Assembly (NCBI RefSeq): GCF_000317615.1
Contig: NC_019780.1
Span: 682,001 to 746,000, forward strand
DNA: 64,000 nucleotides
Reading direction: 5' to 3'
DNA from: Dactylococcopsis salina PCC 8305
Lineage (GTDB): Bacteria; Cyanobacteriota; Cyanobacteriia; Cyanobacteriales; Rubidibacteraceae
This document shows, one piece after another, positions 54,301 through 62,652 of this stretch. Each line of letters begins with the position of its first letter. Positions within the stretch are counted from its first letter, which is position 1. The position numbers were made by a program, and so were the translations under genes. The notes beneath the pieces are model-generated. The model made no database searches, had not been told where the DNA came from, and was given only the letters and a program-made list of their open reading frames with translations.

Positions 54301-57300
54301 AGTTCATAGATTTCGACATCTAAACTGTCCTCTAGGGTATCGAGTTCAGTATCAAGCAGCGTGTTATATTCGCTAATTGCGCTGTTAACTGCGGTTGCAT
54401 CTTCTGGGGAGGTAATGAGAGGGGCGTTTCCGAGGGGAGGAATATTCGCCACAGCAAAGTTTTCCGCGCCAGCATTGGCTAAAGTGGTGAGGTGTGAGGT
54501 TAATAAACTCACGACCTCAGCAGGGTTGGGGAGATTATCCGCATCTTGGAAGTTATTGTTACTTCCTGCAGAAATGAAGATTAAATCGTCTTCTGTGGGA
54601 GTGTTTCCAGCTAAATAGGAATTGATTTGTTCTCCGATGTTGGGAGTATTATCGGTAGATGTTCCGTCACCTAATTCCGCACCGCTAAACGCATAGTTAT
54701 CACCACCCGCCAGAGAGGGAGTAGAAGCAGATAATCCCAACTCTTCAGCGATGAGTTCCACAAAAACTCGCCCGTTGGAGAAACGTCCTTCAAAATAAGG
54801 CGGTGAGGGGGGAAAGGTTCGATCGTTTCCTAAGAAGACATTTCCCACATCAACGCTACTATCACCAAAGGTGACAAATTTGGAGAACGGTTCTGGGGTG
54901 AGTTCTGATGGTTCGGTTAAGGGTTGGATAACTTGGAGATCATTTCCAGTATCGGGTTCGGCGGAGAATTTGAGAATCCCCACTCGTTCTTCTAAGGCGA
55001 CATAGCCAAAACCCAGTTCTTCGTCAATGACTAAACCTTCCGATTGCGAATCTTCAGGATCACCTGTGGGAACAGGAAGTTCTAAGGTACGAACAATTTC
55101 TGCGTCAACTGTACCATTTCCCGTGTCGTTAAGTTGCAATTGGGCGACTAAATTACCGTCTGCTTGGGTGACGAAGGCGTAAGACGCACCAGAAACGGGG
55201 CTGGTGTAGGTGGCTAACCCGTAGGCGGTGGCTTCTCCGTCATCCACGCCGAAGATAGTTTCTAAGATGCCATCGGCGGTAATATCGCTTAATTCTCCTG
55301 TGTTGGGGTCGATTTGGAAGATGTTTAGGGTGTCGTTTTCGCGATCGCTGAACACGGCTAAATCAACGCTTTCTCCTCCTAAATCAAAGCCATACACCAG
55401 ATCAACGTTGTTGTAGCGAATCTCCCCAAATCCTGCTTCTGGATCAACATCACTGGGGGTGATAGTTTGTTGCACTTCTCCTTGTAGATTAAAGACAACC
55501 GCACCGCCATCTTTGAGAGTTGCCATCACTAAGCTATCATCAGGATTATTGGGATTTACCCAAATCGCTGGATCATCAGAGTCTCCCTGTAACGGCGTTG
55601 CTGCATCTTCGCTGTCTTCGGTGAGAGGGGTTTCTACTGTTGGTTGCGCGATCGGTGTTCCCTCTAAATCAACAGCAAGGGTGATAAATTGGTTGGTTTG
55701 ACCCTCACTAAAGTTATTATCACTAGCAATGATCAAACTCTGACGACCATCTTCTAAAGTCGGCCCAAATGCCAACGCTTCTAAGTTATCTGGCGCGATC
55801 CCTAAATCCGCTTCCAAGTCTAAAAGTTCGGTTTTAATCACTGCGGGATCAATCACAAACGGCGCTGCTTCTACCGTTTCCCCATCATCGGTAAACGGTT
55901 CTTCTCGGAACAGATCAGCCTCACTGCTGACATCTAACGCCCCTTGCGTCTTCACTTCATACAGTTTAACGGTATTGCCCACACCCTGAGAAAACGCCCG
56001 TTCTAACGCCAACAGCGTGCCGTTATTATCCACAGCCAAGAGTTCCACTAACCCATTCGTTGCCAAACCATCAGTAGGGTTGGGAACATCGGGAACCGCC
56101 GCCACATTGTAACCAAATTCGGCAACTACTTCTCCTGTCGTCAGGTCATATTTAATAATACGAGAAATACTTTCGTTTTCTGGCGTTGCGGGGGGACTAT
56201 CTTGGGCTAAAGCGTTTTCTGTTGCCGTATAGAGGAAGCGTCCATCTGGGGAAATGGTAGCACTTTCAAAGGCGAGATTGTTCCGAATACCAAAAGTTCC
56301 CTCAGCGTTGGGGGTGTATTTCTCATCAACAGGAAGTTCGCTGATTTGTTCTCCATCGAGAGAAAATTCATTTACAAACGGGGGAATCTGTTGACTCGCA
56401 TCTCCTTCTGAGGAAATGTAGAGAGTGTTATTATCGCTTAAAGCAATTCCTTCTGGATCAATGCTTCCTGATGCAAAAGGGTTTCCGTCAGCATCGAGGA
56501 GGGTTGTGACATCAGTAAAAGTGATGTCTCCATTTTCCACATTGATTTCGAGGGTGTAGAAGCGAGAGTTACTGGTTTCGGAACCGCGATCGTCCGATAT
56601 GGCATAATAAACGCCATTAGCCGCATCATAAACCAGTCCAGATAAACCACCGATTTCGGTTTCTTCAAAGGTGGTTGCAGTGGAAATTGTCACTTCTTCT
56701 AGTAACTCAATGGCGGTAACTGTATTTCGCATGGGAATTTCCTTGTTTGTATTATTCGTAGCGATATCAACGGAAACGAGACGATGATCGGAACTAGGGA
56801 ACGGAAAATTTCCCACTAGATCAAACAAAGGTTCTCCCTGTTCGGGCCAAAAAACCGAGGCTTCCTGAATCTCAAGATTAGCAGAAGGGAGGGCATAATC
56901 TACTCTTAAGTTTCCCGTTTGATCATCGGGACCGAAATCGGCGGTATCATAAGCAGGATTTCCCTGATGGGTTTCGTTTAATTCTCCTTGACGTTGGGAA
57001 GCATCCACTCCGCCTTCGCTACTGGGAATTACGGAGTTATTAATCAGAGGATTTTCGGTCAATTGAAGCGCCGCATCATTGCTACTATCGCCATCAAAGG
57101 GATCAGCGTTATAATCCCCTAAAATGACAAATTTCTCCCCTGCTTCTAAACCGCCAAAGTTGCCGTTATCATCATAAATATAATCGCTTTCGTTGGGGTT
57201 AATATAGTCAGCAAAAAGACGAATTTCATCGTGATTTCTTAACCCGTTGCGATCCTCTTCTCCGTCAAAAACTGGCGGTGTGGGATGGGCAGCTAAAGCA

Positions 57301-57884
57301 TGAATAATCTCACCATTGATGTTAATGGGAATATCCCAATGATTTTTAGAGGAAAGACGAAATGCTTCTAATTCTTCTTCGGAATACCAGTCGTTTGGTT
57401 CGGGGGTATCTGGGTTATCAGGAAGGAGTGCGCCTGGCATATCTTTCCAGAGAAAGTTCTGAAAAGTGCGGACTTCTTCTTCTACAATGGGGTGTTTTGA
57501 TAAAAGAAGCATTCCGAATTGTCCAGGGAAGTTACCAAAGCCAAAGGCATCATTACCACCACCAATTTCGCCGTTATTATCTAAGTCGAAACCCGAGGGG
57601 ATTCCTGTGTTGGAGGGGGCGAAAAAAACATGAGGATAGTTAACAGGATTGAGTCCTTCACTTTGAGGAATACTTAAATAATTGTCTTGGAAAAGTTGCG
57701 CGGCTTCTCCTTCCGAGTCATCATCAAATTCATTGATTAAAATAACGTCAGGATTGTTACGCTGGATAATTTCCGCGATCGTTTGCGCTTGTTCATTGTC
57801 AGGAGTTGATAAATCGGTGATTAATTCTCCTTCGGAGTCACGATTGAGAGAGGCGTTAAAGCTGGCGAAACGTAGAGAGTCCAT
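51363..57884 (-). CDS. Giant secreted multi-enzyme phosphatase with RTX C-terminus
   Basis: A 2173-residue single protein, probably about 240 kDa. Modules in order: EEP nuclease/phosphatase at about 1-378 (E52 in NEFDD, GDYNADP, D366-H367 in SSDHR); an esterase-like phytase propeller at about 388-750; beta-propeller phytase at about 755-980 (D770-D771-P in DDPAIWVNP) and about 1263-1400 (E1279 in EGLDLYYG, then SQGDSSYAVYS); an SGNH/GDSL esterase inserted between them at about 1000-1258 (GDSS at 1007-1010, D1240/H1242 in DDIHP); PhoD alkaline phosphatase at about 1407-1960 (GDTIYADD from 1537, DDHE at 1597-1600, AADIHG); and Ca2+-binding RTX repeats at about 1990-2100. No N-terminal signal peptide, so type I secretion is expected. 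An independent call of each domain needs a profile search. Confidence 0.85.
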   Translation of the reverse strand: MDSLRFASFNASLNRDSEGELITDLSTPDNEQAQTIAEIIQRNNPDVILINEFDDDSEGEAAQLFQDNYLSIPQSEGLNPVNYPHVFFAPSNTGIPSGFDLDNNGEIGGGNDAFGFGNFPGQFGMLLLSKHPIVEEEVRTFQNFLWKDMPGALLPDNPDTPEPNDWYSEEELEAFRLSSKNHWDIPININGEIIHALAAHPTPPVFDGEEDRNGLRNHDEIRLFADYINPNESDYIYDDNGNFGGLEAGEKFVILGDYNADPFDGDSSNDAALQLTENPLINNSVIPSSEGGVDASQRQGELNETHQGNPAYDTADFGPDDQTGNLRVDYALPSANLEIQEASVFWPEQGEPLFDLVGNFPFPSSDHRLVSVDIATNNTNKEIPMRNTVTAIELLEEVTISTATTFEETEIGGLSGLVYDAANGVYYAISDDRGSETSNSRFYTLEINVENGDITFTDVTTLLDADGNPFASGSIDPEGIALSDNNTLYISSEGDASQQIPPFVNEFSLDGEQISELPVDEKYTPNAEGTFGIRNNLAFESATISPDGRFLYTATENALAQDSPPATPENESISRIIKYDLTTGEVVAEFGYNVAAVPDVPNPTDGLATNGLVELLAVDNNGTLLALERAFSQGVGNTVKLYEVKTQGALDVSSEADLFREEPFTDDGETVEAAPFVIDPAVIKTELLDLEADLGIAPDNLEALAFGPTLEDGRQSLIIASDNNFSEGQTNQFITLAVDLEGTPIAQPTVETPLTEDSEDAATPLQGDSDDPAIWVNPNNPDDSLVMATLKDGGAVVFNLQGEVQQTITPSDVDPEAGFGEIRYNNVDLVYGFDLGGESVDLAVFSDRENDTLNIFQIDPNTGELSDITADGILETIFGVDDGEATAYGLATYTSPVSGASYAFVTQADGNLVAQLQLNDTGNGTVDAEIVRTLELPVPTGDPEDSQSEGLVIDEELGFGYVALEERVGILKFSAEPDTGNDLQVIQPLTEPSELTPEPFSKFVTFGDSSVDVGNVFLGNDRTFPPSPPYFEGRFSNGRVFVELIAEELGLSASTPSLAGGDNYAFSGAELGDGTSTDNTPNIGEQINSYLAGNTPTEDDLIFISAGSNNNFQDADNLPNPAEVVSLLTSHLTTLANAGAENFAVANIPPLGNAPLITSPEDATAVNSAISEYNTLLDTELDTLEDSLDVEIYELDLDVSLQNIIDDPAAFEITNVTDQALNTETGEAVDNPNEFLFWDDIHPTEKVGEIIAQDALEVIPQGTDQLVSGEPSPLVPDIEGLDLYYGADGKGYLLASSQGDSSYAVYSREGNNEYLGSFVIGDNGEIDQVNESDGLDVINVNLGSAFPNGLAVFQDGANDPQNAVPDEEELENNSTNFKFVPWDNIANRFENPLDIDPTSFDPRNPEANTLPNGIASGDVSQETAMLWTRSTVPGEVTFELATSAEFNTIVQTLTATVTDINQPVKVKAEALNADTEYYYRVTDAAGTSKVGEFETAAESGNNGLTFGVSGDWRGELAPYPAINNVPEANLKFFVEHGDTIYADDTSPALLNPDGTQKEQAENLAEFRLKHQEVYGNRFGENTWADLRESTSVFATIDDHEVVNDFAGGASADSDSRFAETEGLINDTQLFEDGLQAFQEYNPIEDRFYGETGDERTANERELYRSQTYGDDAAVMILDNRSFRDDQIDGVTDTTDTEEVARFFNEAFDPTRTMLGEPQLEDLKADLLEAEESGVTWKFVMVPEPIQELGLFNADSYEGYLAERTEILKFVEDNGIDNVVFVAADIHGTFVNNLTYQEEPFGERIPTSTFEITTGSVAYDPPFGEVVIDVATQTGVIPPEQRAFYDSLPVASDLDSEVNDKDDFLKQAFNDAAISPLGLDPVGLDDNLPQADGLVDANLIQGDYVAAHTFGWTEFDINPNSQQLTVTTYGVDAYTEEELLANPEAITDRTPEIVSQFTVNPANFSQPETLPQPRFGSLGDDEIEPTTNELTFAGSGDDVVDASVGGGGNRLYGGSDADELLVSSNDRAFGGAGNDVLDASVGSGDNRLYGGSGDDILLAGSNDRAIGGDGDDRFFTPEGGNNVFTGGNGADQFWIANAQFPTSTNEITDFTPDEDVLGIGGIDSISEFADLTLTLDGAATIVAAGDNELARLLGINESDLNANQFVIQSEIEAV

Positions 57885-57932
57885 TTGATAATTCTAAATC
57901 CGAGAAAGATTTTTACGAAATACGATCGCGCT

Positions 57933-57980
57933 CATTATGTCACATTTGCGATCGGTGCTTCGTTAATGATTTTTTAAGAA
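57933..57980 (-). promoter_or_regulatory. Candidate Pho box and -10 box
   Basis: On the minus strand, TTCTTAAAAAATCATTAACG (57961-57980) has two TTAA cores exactly 11 bp apart, the spacing of cyanobacterial Pho boxes (consensus CTTAACC repeated). A possible -10 box, CATAAT, lies at 57934-57939. The start codon is at 57884. The sites fit activation of the phosphatase gene by SphR/PhoB under phosphate starvation. Confidence 0.5.
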
Positions 57981-58089
57981 CAAGTAAAATTTTGCTCAGA
58001 TCATCTCTAGGATTCGCCTCGGTGAAGACCGATCGATGCTACCTGAAAAGACTAATGCCCAACATTTAGAAACCGCGATCGCCGAATAT

Positions 58090-58188
58090 AAAGTCAAGTT
58101 ACCTTAAAGCCCCCCAACCCCCCAAGTTTGGGGGGCTTAAGTCGTCGATACTGTAGCGCCAATTCTCCAAAATGGTATTAGATTGACC
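58090..58188. mobile_element. Second MITE-like copy, degenerate
   Basis: Reverse-oriented relative of 29211-29313: on the minus strand it begins AATACCATTTTGGAGAAT, has GGCGCTACAGTATCGACGACTT, and the AAGCCCCCC/GGGGGGCTT hairpin, ending near GTAACTTGACTTTA. It interrupts the 3' end of the hsp20 pseudogene. Confidence 0.65.
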
Positions 58189-58189
58189 G

Positions 58190-58470
58190 CCTAAATTGAT
58201 TTTGACGCTTCGATTAACTGCGTCTTCCACTTTCGGGAGTCGCAGACTGAGAATGCCATCACTGTAGTCCGCTTCTACCTGATCTTGTTTGATTCCCACT
58301 GGTAAACTGATAGTACGACTGAACTTACCATATCGGAACTCAGACCCATAGCTTTAGTTCGCGATCGCTTTCGTGACGATATTCGCCACTGATGGTTACT
58401 GAGTCACGGGTAGCAGTGACATAAATGTCATCTTGTTTGAGACCTGGTAGTTGCGCTTTCAGCATTAGGT
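58190..58470 (-). pseudogene. Hsp20 small heat-shock protein, broken
   Basis: The upstream piece reads LKAQLPGLKQDDIYVTATRDSVTISGEYRHES, the alpha-crystallin core. A frameshift near 58350 separates it from the continuation YGSEFRYGKFSRTISLPVGIKQDQVEADYSDGILSLRLPKVE, the second half of the same domain. The N-terminal arm is missing. The 3' end runs into the MITE (SNTILENWRYSIDD). Intact Hsp20 proteins are about 145-150 residues. Confidence 0.78.
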
Positions 58471-58649
58471 TTCCCCAGCATCGTTAAGCTCGATCGCGTA
58501 CTTTTTCAGCAGACCCTACGTTAGATTTTTAGTAAATAGGGCGCGATCGCGCTTGTCTTTTAGATTTTCTTTAGCCGTTAACGCCTTGTTGGTTTGGCTG
58601 CATGATGCCGATCGAGGGTCGATCGCGCGGTAGGGGTAAATAACACTAA

Positions 58650-58979
58650 TTATTGTCCACAGCATCGATCGTAACCGAGACTGTCTAAAATTAGATCACT
58701 GACGGCGTTAGCAATGGCAAATTCTCCATAAAAACTTTCACTAAAATCAAAGGCTTGCATTTCGGTAATAATGGCGACGACTAATGCTCCTAAATCGTTT
58801 TCTCCTTCTAAGCGTTGACGGACAAAAATTTGAGCGGCTTGTCGAGCAATGTCATGGTTGACTTTTTCGGGGATAAATTCCGCATCTAACCAGTGTTTTA
58901 ATCCTTGTTTGAGCCATTCTCTTTCTTGTTCGGGGTTTTCGATCGCGGGGAGATAAATGGGTTTAACTGGATCAGTCAT
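58650..58979 (-). CDS. Conserved hypothetical protein
   Basis: A 109-residue soluble, mostly helical protein (EREWLKQGLKHWLDAEFIPEKVNHDIARQAAQIFVRQRLEGENDLGALVVAIITEMQAFDF) with no motif I can name. The C-terminal CCGQ is cysteine-rich. Codon use and clean ends look normal. It resembles small cyanobacterial proteins of unknown function. Neighbours are pseudogenes and repeats, so it gives no context. Confidence 0.65.
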   Translation of the reverse strand: MTDPVKPIYLPAIENPEQEREWLKQGLKHWLDAEFIPEKVNHDIARQAAQIFVRQRLEGENDLGALVVAIITEMQAFDFSESFYGEFAIANAVSDLILDSLGYDRCCGQ

Positions 58980-59029
58980 TGCTTTTTAGTTTGTTTAACA
59001 TACTGTCCTTACATTTTAATGGGTGCGGT

Positions 59030-59145
59030 TAATTAATGTTGGGTTTTGTCTCCATCTACATGATTGATGTTGGGTTTCCACCCAACCTACAGGTAACTGA
59101 TTGATGTTGGGTTTCCACCCAACCTACAGGTAACTACAGGTAACT
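59030..59145. repeat. Dispersed GTTGGGTTT repeats
   Basis: Three units of GATTGATGTTGGGTTTCCACC with CCAACCTACAGGTAACT, near 59036, 59060 and 59100, the last followed by a TAACTACAGGTAACT duplication. Confidence 0.8.
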
Positions 59146-59625
59146 ATTCCCTGGCTAATAAGGTTAAACCGATCGCGATCGGGATCATCAGAGAACAAGC
59201 ATATAAACCTGATTGATAAGAACCAAATGTGTCCTTAAATAAAGCCAATAAGGAAGGACCGATCGCGCTTCCAACGACTAAACTGGTCATTTGCATTCCC
59301 CCGATCGCCCCTAAATGGGTGCGCCCAAATCAACGCGGTAAAGCAACTGTGGTTAAGGTAGCAAAAAAACCGCCACTGCTTCCCAATCCCAGAATCGCTA
59401 CAATTCGCCAAGGTAATAACTCTAAATTTGCCATCCCCACAAACCCCGATAATTGCAACAAGAGATCGACCAAATTAAACGTGATACCAGTGAGGGTTAA
59501 GGAATGAATGGAAAGCGCGATCGTCACGCTCCAAAATTCAATGGTTTTAATCGCTTCGGTTTGGGTGATCTCGATAAAATAACCAGCCCAGAAATGACAT
59601 TCCGACACCGACACAAATCGATCAT
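59146..59625 (-). pseudogene. MFS transporter, C-terminal fragment
   Basis: The upstream part reads ITQTEAIKTIEFWSVTIALSIHSLTLTGITFNLV ... LLPWRIVAILGLGSSGGFFATLTTVALP, two or three membrane helices of an MFS permease. A stop (TGA near 59333) then interrupts the frame, and FGRTHLGAIGGMQMTSLVVGSAIGPSLLALFKD follows in the same direction, the last helices. The N-terminal half of the transporter is gone. The fragment is fused in frame to a vapC remnant through a repeat. Confidence 0.75.
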
Positions 59626-59696
59626 AAAAAGTAGGTTGGGTGGAGAGAAACGAAACCCAACACCCATTATAAGCAATTACCCGAACTTGATATAAC
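59626..59696. repeat. GTAGGTTGGGTGG-type repeat joining two pseudogenes
   Basis: AAGTAGGTTGGGTGGAGAG with CGAAACCCAACACCCATTA and TAAGCAATTACCCGAAC at 59628-59693. It is the joint of the chimeric open frame. Confidence 0.85.
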
Positions 59697-59890
59697 CTAG
59701 CATCGTGAACGTTAACTCCCTTGACTTCATAAGTTTTGACGAGTTTTTCCCATTGTTCAAAGATGGCAGGAGTCTCTGGAAGCAGAGGCAATAGCAAAAT
59801 CTCTATGGCATTAGTTGCGCTTGTCGAACTCGGATGCGATCGATCGGCACTTCTGAGTAAAATGTTGGTATCTACTAAATAAGAAGACAT
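59697..59890 (-). pseudogene. VapC-type PIN toxin, broken
   Basis: Starts MSSYLVDTNILLRSADRSHPSS (Asp of the PIN active site), then lacks about 40 residues after AIEIL, resuming at LLPLLPETPAIFEQWEKLVKTYEVKGVNVHDARL, where it is cut off by a repeat. PIN toxins are about 130-140 residues. The second and third acidic residues are lost or displaced. Confidence 0.75.
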
Positions 59891-59897
59891 TTACTGT

Positions 59898-59970
59898 TTA
59901 ACGCCCTCGTTCTCCATAAATGCTTTCTCGACTAATTGCTTCATCTGATAGTACAGGGCTTTCAGTGATT
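59898..59970 (-). pseudogene. Antitoxin C-terminal remnant
   Basis: About 24 codons (ESPVLSDEAISRESIYGERGR, stop at 59898) end 7 bp before the vapC start, the usual antitoxin position. The rest is replaced by repeat DNA. Which antitoxin family is unclear. Confidence 0.45.
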
Positions 59971-60046
59971 GCCCCCTAAATCCCCCAAGTGTGGGGGACT
60001 TTAATTTTTACCCCCAAAATTGGGGGGTCAGGGGGGCGATTTTCCA
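59965..60046. repeat. CCCCC-type dispersed repeat
   Basis: GATTGCCCCCTAAATCCCCC, TGGGGGACTTTAA, TTTTTACCCCCAAAATTGGGGGG and TCAGGGGGGCGATTT form overlapping hairpins right at the end of mnmA. Confidence 0.75.
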
Positions 60047-61102
60047 TTAAAACCGTTCAATAACACCGCCACCGAGGACAACTTCCCCATCATATAAAAC
60101 CGCTGCTTGTCCTGGGGTAACGCCGAATTGCGGTTCATCAAACATTAGCTTCACGCGACCGCTTTCTAAAGGAATAACACTCACTTTCGCTGGACGCGAT
60201 CGATAACGGATTTGAACTTCTGCTTGAATGGGCGTTTTCGGTTCAGGAATCCCCAACCAGTTGATATGTCCCACCGTACACTCATTACGAGTGCCACTGT
60301 CACGGTTTCCCACCACCACTTGATTCATCGCCGCATCCAGTTTAATCACATATAGCGGTTCTGGCGCAGAAATGCCTAATCCTTTCCGTTGTCCGATCGT
60401 GTAGTGATGAATGCCCTCATGGTAGCCTAAAACCTTACCGTCTTCGTTGACAATTTCCCCTTGTTTTTCGTTGATATATTGGTCTAAGAAAGTCCGCATT
60501 GAGCCATGAGCTTCCACTAAACACAAGTCTTGGCTTTCGGGTTTATCAGCAGTGTGAAGCGCGTATTCTTGGGCAATTTGACGAGTTTCGCTTTTTTCCT
60601 TTTCACCGAGGGGAAAAATCGTGTGAGCAAGAAGGTCTTGGGGAAGATCATACAGAAAATAGGATTGATCTTTTGCGCGATCGACCGCTCTCAGAAGTTG
60701 ATATCGATCGCGCTCTTGATCATAGCGAATCCTTGCATAATGTCCTGTCGCCACACAATCAATCCCTAGCTTTTCCCTAGCATAAGTGAGCATAGGCGCA
60801 AACTTCACCGTTTTATTACATTGTGAACAAGGTAAAGGAGTAATTCCCGACTCGTACCCTGAGATGAGATAATCTACCACATTACTCTGAAATTGCTCCC
60901 GACTATCGACAATATGATGAGCAATCCCCAACTGCTCACAAATCGACGCAGCATCCACCATTCCTTCGGAACAACATTGACCTTTCCCTTTCATCAACCA
61001 TAACGTCAAGCCTTCCACTTCATAGCCTTGATGATGTAGAATAGCCGCAGCAGTGGAACTATCAACGCCTCCCGATAAACCGACAACAACTTTTTTATTC
61101 AT
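60047..61102 (-). CDS. mnmA: tRNA-specific 2-thiouridylase MnmA
   Basis: Adds sulfur to U34 of the tRNAs for Lys, Glu and Gln with ATP. Numbering from ATG 61102: PP-loop GLSGGVDSS at 8-16, the catalytic cysteine region PCSQCN at 91-96, SQDLCLVE for the second cysteine, and a C-terminal beta-barrel with GQRKGLGIS and [21 protein letters not shown]. An alternative start 30 bp upstream adds a non-conserved hydrophobic leader, so I reject it. 352 residues is a normal length. Confidence 0.95.
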   Translation of the reverse strand: MNKKVVVGLSGGVDSSTAAAILHHQGYEVEGLTLWLMKGKGQCCSEGMVDAASICEQLGIAHHIVDSREQFQSNVVDYLISGYESGITPLPCSQCNKTVKFAPMLTYAREKLGIDCVATGHYARIRYDQERDRYQLLRAVDRAKDQSYFLYDLPQDLLAHTIFPLGEKEKSETRQIAQEYALHTADKPESQDLCLVEAHGSMRTFLDQYINEKQGEIVNEDGKVLGYHEGIHHYTIGQRKGLGISAPEPLYVIKLDAAMNQVVVGNRDSGTRNECTVGHINWLGIPEPKTPIQAEVQIRYRSRPAKVSVIPLESGRVKLMFDEPQFGVTPGQAAVLYDGEVVLGGGVIERF

Positions 61103-61230
61103 AGCCCGATCACAAAGTAATAAAACCAACACTCTCCTAGGCTAGCACTGTTTACGAAGTGCTTGTTATTATTCTTTCAGATGTTTCCTGCTCCTCATTC
61201 CCATGCCTAAAATCCACCCAATTCTGAACT

Positions 61231-62031
61231 ATGCTGAAAACTATCAATTGTTTCGGACGTTCTTTCCTTTTCGCTAACTCTGTTGTTCTTGTCACTGCTA
61301 GTAGTAGTCTCGCCCAATTTGTTCCTCCCCCTCCTCCGATGGTAGAAACTAGGGAACAAAACCAAGAGGTTTACCAATTTGAAGCCCCCAGAAATTCCCC
61401 TTCTCCGCTTCCCAAACCTCGTCAGAGTTCCCCTTCTAATGCAAATACGCTGTTTCGGGTACAAATCTGTGGAAGTAGTGAACAATTACTGTCTTTAGTG
61501 CGTCGTGTCGAGCCAGATGCGTTTGTTCGTGATGGCAAAGATGCGATTCAAGCGGGATTATTTTCCGATGCGGTGAATGCCATTCAATTAGTTCAATCCC
61601 TTTCCGAACAAGGCATTGAAGCGGATATTATTAAAATCCGTAAACCACAGGATCGCTCGTCTCGATCGAATTCTTCTCCCAGAGAATATATTTCCCTATC
61701 TTCCACTTCTTCCCCAGAACCACCAGAACCAAGCAATAGTGATTTTGTTCCGATCGCCGTCGAATCTGCTTCTCCCACACCAGAAACACCAGTAGAAGAA
61801 GAGGACGAAAGCGGTTACTATGTGGTTATTCCCACTCGTGAGGAAAAGTTAGCAGCAACAGCGCAAAAGGTGAAAAAAGCAGGAGTGAATCAGAATTTAA
61901 TTGAACAACGCAATGCTCCACGAGGAAATCATGTCGCAGTGGGACCCTTCCCTCGTCGCGGTGAGGCGAATCGTTGGAGTAGTCACCTGCAAAATGAGGG
62001 CTTGAACGCGAGGGTTTATTTTAGTCGATGA
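61231..62031 (+). CDS. Exported SPOR-like protein, Pro/Ser-rich
   Basis: A 266-residue protein with a signal peptide (about 1-29, ending SSLAQ). A proline-rich stretch (VPPPPPMVE) is followed by two domain-like parts, about 74-135 (FRVQICGSSEQLLSLVRRVEPDAFVRDGKDAIQAGLF) and about 198-264 (YYVVIPTREEKLAATAQKVKKAGVNQNLIEQRNAPRGNHVAVGPFPRRGEANRWSSHL). The latter reads like a SPOR peptidoglycan-binding fold. A disordered Ser/Pro linker lies between. A cell-envelope role is inferred. It overlaps the next gene by 4 bp (ATGA). Confidence 0.7.
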   Translation: MLKTINCFGRSFLFANSVVLVTASSSLAQFVPPPPPMVETREQNQEVYQFEAPRNSPSPLPKPRQSSPSNANTLFRVQICGSSEQLLSLVRRVEPDAFVRDGKDAIQAGLFSDAVNAIQLVQSLSEQGIEADIIKIRKPQDRSSRSNSSPREYISLSSTSSPEPPEPSNSDFVPIAVESASPTPETPVEEEDESGYYVVIPTREEKLAATAQKVKKAGVNQNLIEQRNAPRGNHVAVGPFPRRGEANRWSSHLQNEGLNARVYFSR

Positions 62032-62651
62032 GAGAAAAACAATTTGCTCCTGCTACGGAGAGAAACCGTGAGCCAATTTTAGCGGTTCTCAAACAGATTT
62101 TACCGCCGACGGGAACAGTCCTCGAAATTGCCAGTGGAACAGGGGAACACGCGGTATATTTTGCGCCCCGTTTATCTCCCCGTCACTGGCTTCCTTCCGA
62201 AACCAATCCGATTTTACAGGAGAGCATTCTCGCTTGGAGAGAGGAGTTTCCCTCAGATGTGCTTTCTCCTCCCCTTGATCTCGATGTTATGGATGAGAAT
62301 TGGTGGGAGAAAGTGAAACATCAAGACTTGTGCGCTGTTGTCTGCATTAATCTGATTCATATTGCTCCTTGGGCGGCGTGTGAAGGGTTAATGAAAGGGG
62401 CTGAGGCGTTACTTCCGCAAGGGGGAATTTTATACTTGTATGGTCCTTTTAAGCAACAGGGAGTCCACACCTCAGAAAGTAATGTTAGCTTTGATGAAAG
62501 TCTCCAACAACAAAATCCAGAATGGGGAGTGCGAAATTTAGAGGATGTGGTTTCTTTAGGTAAGGTTCATCAATTAGAATTACAAGATGTAATTGCAATG
62601 CCAGCGAATAATTTCTCTGTGGTGTTTCGTCGTGGAATTAATAACAAATAA
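62028..62651 (+). CDS. DUF938 SAM-dependent methyltransferase-like protein
   Basis: A 207-residue soluble protein. The SAM-binding start [17 protein letters not shown] is at about residues 37-53, then [11 protein letters not shown], and [36 protein letters not shown], the DUF938 signature. The substrate is unknown. The start overlaps the SPOR-like gene by 4 bp and lgt follows after 1 bp, so these are one transcript. Confidence 0.88.
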   Translation: MREKQFAPATERNREPILAVLKQILPPTGTVLEIASGTGEHAVYFAPRLSPRHWLPSETNPILQESILAWREEFPSDVLSPPLDLDVMDENWWEKVKHQDLCAVVCINLIHIAPWAACEGLMKGAEALLPQGGILYLYGPFKQQGVHTSESNVSFDESLQQQNPEWGVRNLEDVVSLGKVHQLELQDVIAMPANNFSVVFRRGINNK

Positions 62652-62652
62652 A

